DNA of 27,172 bases from NCBI RefSeq assembly GCF_040797585.1, contig NZ_JBFNEO010000011.1:1-27172 (forward strand), given 5' to 3'. The DNA comes from Clostridium_Z sp040797585 (GTDB lineage: Bacteria; Bacillota; Clostridia; Clostridiales; Clostridiaceae). Below are positions 24,195-27,172 of the stretch, piece after piece. The first letter of the stretch is position 1; each line of letters begins with the position of its first letter. Under the pieces are notes generated by a model, which worked only from the letters and a program-made list of their open reading frames with translations, was not told the origin of the DNA and ran no database searches. Made by a program: the position numbers and the translations under genes.

Positions 24195-25280
24195 GTGAGA
24201 AGAAAATTATGGCTTTTATTTTTTCTTTTAATAATGGTGTCCATAATTGGGTGCAATTCTTCATCAAATAAAAAGGATAAGAGTGAAGAAGAAAAGTTTA
24301 ATACTCAAATTGCTAAAAATGTAGCAGATAATTATATGAATGCACTTATGGCTAATAATATTGATGAAGCTAAGAAGTGTTTAGATAAGAGTATAATTGA
24401 GAAAACAAAGATAGAAAGTAAAAGTAACTTGGTTATTGCGGGATGGCAAACAGAAGATTCTACAGAGGTTGGAAAAGCTAGTTTATTCAAAGTAAAGACA
24501 GCGAAAATTATGAAGGATAAACCTTATTCATTATTAGAAGAATATAAATTAAAGGTATCTAAAAAAGATGGGGAATACAAAATTAATGATATTTCAACAA
24601 CAGAGTCTCAAGAAGTTTTTATGGAAAATGGAGCTATAAGAGTTAGAAATAAAGATAATGTAAAGACTCAGCTTGTGGTAGATATGAGTGGTATACCCAA
24701 TTATGCTTATCCTAAAACTGATGGTGCAAATATTGAAAGATTGGAAACTCCTAAAAGTGAGTTTGGAATAATGACTTTATCTTATTCAGGATCAAAACTT
24801 GCTATTTCAACTAAGGGTAATGGGAAATCTTATGTTGCAATACTTGTAATTGATGATTCAATGCAAACCCAGGGTGGGCAAGGTGGTGGAGGAAGCCAAA
24901 GTGGCGCAGAAGAAGGCGGGGGTGGATCTTCGGGAAAAGAAAGTAAAACAGGACCAAGAGAAATTCCTATAGGCAAAAAAATCCTTAGTATTGACTTATT
25001 AAAAGATGAAATAGATCTTATTACCTTCTCAAAAACAGAAAAATTTTTAAATGTACAATATAAAAATCAAGGAGGAACATACATTAAGTTATATAATGCA
25101 GAATCATCAGAGGTAATGTCAAAGGAGATAGAGGATAAGTTTCCTAAAAGTAAGTATGATGTTACACTTGTCAGATTTGAAGAAGAAAATCTTATATTTG
25201 AGGTAAAAGGAAAGACGGATAATGTAGAAAATGGAAAATATGAAATTGACTTAAAGGACTTTAAGATTGAGAAATTATAA
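24195..25280 (+). CDS. Lipoprotein of unknown function with a glycine-rich linker
   Basis: Signal peptide of 19 residues ending in a lipobox (SIIGC, lipid-bearing C20), so the protein is anchored on the outer face of the membrane. Residues 21-35 are a polar tether; about 36-135 resemble an NTF2-like or DUF4878-type small domain (helix NVADNYMNALMANNIDEAKKCL, then strands); 140-220 is a second beta-rich domain; 226-251 is a Gly/Ser/Glu linker with GGGGS-type runs; 260-361 is a third beta-rich domain. I do not recognise the full-length protein. The start is GTG at 24195 with GGGAGTGAT upstream, and a TATAAT at 24162-24167 is a possible -10. The linker DNA is clearly richer in G and C than the rest of the gene. 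A 16-bp AT palindrome begins at its stop codon. Confidence 0.8.
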   Translation: MRRKLWLLFFLLIMVSIIGCNSSSNKKDKSEEEKFNTQIAKNVADNYMNALMANNIDEAKKCLDKSIIEKTKIESKSNLVIAGWQTEDSTEVGKASLFKVKTAKIMKDKPYSLLEEYKLKVSKKDGEYKINDISTTESQEVFMENGAIRVRNKDNVKTQLVVDMSGIPNYAYPKTDGANIERLETPKSEFGIMTLSYSGSKLAISTKGNGKSYVAILVIDDSMQTQGGQGGGGSQSGAEEGGGGSSGKESKTGPREIPIGKKILSIDLLKDEIDLITFSKTEKFLNVQYKNQGGTYIKLYNAESSEVMSKEIEDKFPKSKYDVTLVRFEEENLIFEVKGKTDNVENGKYEIDLKDFKIEKL

Positions 25281-25314
25281 TATATAATTAATAGTAATTA
25301 TTAATTATATATTA
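25278..25314. repeat. 16-bp perfect AT-rich inverted repeat after the lipoprotein gene
   Basis: Arms 25278-25293 and 25299-25314 are perfectly complementary with loop GTAAT, overlapping the TAA stop. All pairs are A-T and no T-run follows, so termination would be inefficient; it may instead protect the 3' end or be a protein site. Confidence 0.5.
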
Positions 25315-25339
25315 CTTGGTTAAATGAAAGGAATAATTT

Positions 25340-26272
25340 ATGCAAAAGATGTGGGGAGATAAAAGATATAGAAGCTTAAACTATTTTCTTAGAGAAAAGT
25401 ATAAAGAGAAAGTATTTAAGATATCTCTAGATGGAGGATTTACTTGTCCTAATAGAGATGGAAAAGTAGCAAAGGGTGGATGTACTTTCTGTAGTTCTCA
25501 TGGATCAGGAGACTTTGCGGGTAGTAGGAAGCTATCTATATCTAATCAATTTATAGATATAAAAGATATGATGAATAAGAAATGGAAAAATGGTAAGTAC
25601 ATTGCTTATTTTCAGGCATATACAAACACTTACGGACCTATAGATGATCTTAGACAAAAGTATGAAGAAGCTATTAAAGATGAGGGCGTAGTTGCCTTAG
25701 CTATAGCTACTAGACCAGATTGTTTAGGTGAGGATGTGTTAGATCTTTTAGAGGAATTTAGCAAGAAAATTCATATATGGATAGAGCTTGGATTCCAAAC
25801 TTCTAGGGATGATATAGCAAGGAACTTCAATAGAGGATACGATAGAGAGGTATTTGACAAGGCTGTAGAAGGACTTAGGAGTAGAGATATAGATGTAGTA
25901 GTGCATACAATCTTTGGACTTCCAGAGGAAAGTCATGAAGATATGTTAAATACAGTTAAGTATGTTGTTAATAAAGATATACAAGGTATAAAACTTCATC
26001 TTCTTCATCTTATGGAGAATACTCCTATGGTTAAGGATTATGAGGAAGGTAGACTTAAATTCTTAGAACAAAATGAGTATGTAGAGCTTATAGGAAAGGC
26101 AATATGTTTAATTCCTGATAATATAGTAATACATAGACTAACAGGAGATGCACCAAGAGAAAGCTTAATAGGACCTATGTGGAGTTTAAAGAAATGGGAG
26201 ATACTAAATGCTATAGATAAGCATCTAGAGGATAATGATTTATATCAGGGAAAGTATTGTGAAAACAAATAA
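25340..26272 (+). CDS. Radical SAM protein, YhcC-like (TIGR01212 type)
   Basis: Cytoplasmic radical S-adenosylmethionine protein of the YhcC family, related in sequence to the Elp3 radical SAM domain. The N-terminal WGDKRYRSLNYFLREKYKEKVFKISLD and the cluster motif with C36, C48 and C51 (C-x11-C-x2-C, in FTCPNRDGKVAKGGCTFCSS) are characteristic, as are IATRPDCL, WIELGFQTS and HLTGDAP-like RLTGDAPRESLIGP near the end. The length of 310 residues is usual. The reaction is not established for the family; a tRNA or protein modification role has been suggested only by homology. AAAGGAATAATTT precedes the ATG. A strong terminator follows. Confidence 0.88.
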   Translation: MQKMWGDKRYRSLNYFLREKYKEKVFKISLDGGFTCPNRDGKVAKGGCTFCSSHGSGDFAGSRKLSISNQFIDIKDMMNKKWKNGKYIAYFQAYTNTYGPIDDLRQKYEEAIKDEGVVALAIATRPDCLGEDVLDLLEEFSKKIHIWIELGFQTSRDDIARNFNRGYDREVFDKAVEGLRSRDIDVVVHTIFGLPEESHEDMLNTVKYVVNKDIQGIKLHLLHLMENTPMVKDYEEGRLKFLEQNEYVELIGKAICLIPDNIVIHRLTGDAPRESLIGPMWSLKKWEILNAIDKHLEDNDLYQGKYCENK

Positions 26273-26277
26273 TTAAC

Positions 26278-26326
26278 AAAATGCCAAAATTTCTGATGAT
26301 TATGAAGGAAATTTGGCATTTTTTCT
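26278..26326 (+). terminator. Terminator after the radical SAM gene
   Basis: AAAATGCCAAA with TTTGGCATTTT (plus an inner ATTTC/GAAAT pairing) forms the stem, followed by TTTTTTC on the plus strand. Confidence 0.85.
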
Positions 26327-26464
26327 AATTATATGAAATTTTTTTATTATTTTTTAGGGAAAGGATTTCACAAATTCTTAATGATATGTTAAGATTTAAT
26401 TAAATAACCTTACAAAATATAGTAGTATATAGATAGAGTAGTAGCTTAGTGGGAGGGAAATTTA

Positions 26465-27172
26465 ATGTACTATTTGAAAAGCTTCTTAGAGGAATTAAGT
26501 TTAAATTCAGGAGTTAAATTTAACATATTAACAGAGAGCGGAGAACATATTTATTTAGGAGAAGAAATAGAGGAAAAAAAGAGAATTAGTGTAAAGCTAT
26601 CCCTAGGAAGTAAAGAATATTTTCTAATAATGAACAATGAATACCATTTATGCATGCCTGTTATTAAATATTACATAGAAGAAAGATACTCGCAATTATT
26701 CTATTTAAGAGAGCAATTCTTTATTGATGCTATTCAAGGGAATAAGGTTTGTCTGGACAAGCTAAATGAAATAGTACCTTTTCTCAAGGAAGGTGGAATG
26801 TTTATTTTAATTAAGGTAGATGGTAGCAAGTATGAGGCATTAAATATATTAAAAACTTATTATTGTGAAAAACAAGTAGTAACTATGATATATGATAATG
26901 ATTTACTTGTTATAGGAAACTTTGATAATATAAAAGATGAATGTAAGATCATAAAAGGGTTAATTACAGAAAAGCTTTATTGTAGATGCTGTATAAGTTA
27001 TGGGAGTGAAGCTTTTACCATAGAGTCTATAAAAAAGTCTTATGAAGAAGCTAAAGAAGCTATGAAGTTAGGAGAAAAATTAGGCGGAAAAAACGACATT
27101 TATGATTATAATGGGATGCTTTTTGAGAAAGCTATATTTAGTATGAGTGATAAGGTTAAAAAAGAATATCTA
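26465..27172 (+). CDS. CdaR/PucR-like transcriptional regulator, cut by the right edge
   Basis: An open frame of 236 codons runs from ATG 26465 to the last base of the window with no stop. GGAGGG lies seven bases before the ATG. Residues 1-80 look like a small sensor-like N-terminal domain. Residues about 85-225 resemble the degenerate GGDEF-like domain found in CdaR/PucR-type regulators, with the tell-tale segments LREQFFIDAIQGN, CCISYGSEAFTIESIKKSYEEAKEAMKLG and IYDYNGMLFE. The C-terminal PucR/CdaR helix-turn-helix that would confirm it lies beyond the window. Relatives control sugar-diacid or purine use, and many clostridial ones are uncharacterised. Confidence 0.7.
   Translation, partial: MYYLKSFLEELSLNSGVKFNILTESGEHIYLGEEIEEKKRISVKLSLGSKEYFLIMNNEYHLCMPVIKYYIEERYSQLFYLREQFFIDAIQGNKVCLDKLNEIVPFLKEGGMFILIKVDGSKYEALNILKTYYCEKQVVTMIYDNDLLVIGNFDNIKDECKIIKGLITEKLYCRCCISYGSEAFTIESIKKSYEEAKEAMKLGEKLGGKNDIYDYNGMLFEKAIFSMSDKVKKEYL

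Overview
This window is a piece of chromosome from a spore-forming, low-GC Clostridium-like Firmicute. Three things point there: strongly AT-rich DNA with AT-rich codons, classic AGGAGG-type ribosome binding sites, and clostridial gene content (a Csp germination protease followed by the cortex lytic enzyme SleC, an H-NOX chemoreceptor, DUF3783 and a long-form glutamine synthetase). I saw no rRNA, tRNA, CRISPR array, insertion sequence or phage module. Most of the window is ordinary core or near-core chromosome, with one small accessory-looking island at about 12.1-14.1 kb.

Layout. 0-1 kb: a membrane protein cut by the left edge. 1-5 kb: divergent azoreductase (azoR, minus) and beta-galactosidase (lacZ, plus). 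5.1-6.0 kb: an exported alpha/beta hydrolase (minus). 6.1-6.35 kb: a gene-free stretch that folds into a structured RNA on the minus strand, ending in its own terminator. 6.4-6.85 kb: an Rrf2-family regulator with three Fe-S-type cysteines (minus). 7.2-7.5 kb: a small YCII-domain protein whose near-consensus promoter holds a LexA (SOS) box. 7.5-10.6 kb: an HD-GYP c-di-GMP phosphodiesterase and a 630-residue glutamine synthetase, both minus, separated by a terminator. 11.0-11.8 kb: glutamate racemase. 12.1-14.1 kb: small proteins with long spacers (a STAS-like DUF4325 protein, an unknown 110-residue protein, a zinc ribbon, a barstar-like protein), resembling a set of orphan immunity genes. 14.3-15.85 kb: a tight operon of cyclophilin, DUF3783 protein and an XRE regulator with a dead S24-like domain. 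15.95-20.9 kb: the germination operon, a double-length Csp protease followed by SleC. 21.1-22.9 kb: an H-NOX methyl-accepting chemoreceptor. 23.0-24.1 kb: a YkvI-type transporter (minus). 24.2-25.3 kb: a lipoprotein. 25.3-26.3 kb: a YhcC-type radical SAM protein. 26.5 kb to the end: a CdaR/PucR-like regulator cut by the right edge.

How the parts work together. The Csp protein and SleC form one pathway: Csp subtilases activate pro-SleC, which then degrades spore cortex peptidoglycan at germination. The H-NOX receptor, Rrf2 regulator, azoreductase and SOS-linked YCII gene are sensors or responders that could bear on redox, gas or DNA stress in an anaerobe, but they are separate transcription units and nothing in the sequence ties them into one system. 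The best targets for follow-up are the minus-strand structured RNA, the fused Csp protein that keeps both catalytic triads, the complete O2-type distal pocket of the H-NOX domain, the SOS-box promoter, and the structured leaders of the glutamine synthetase and HD-GYP genes.
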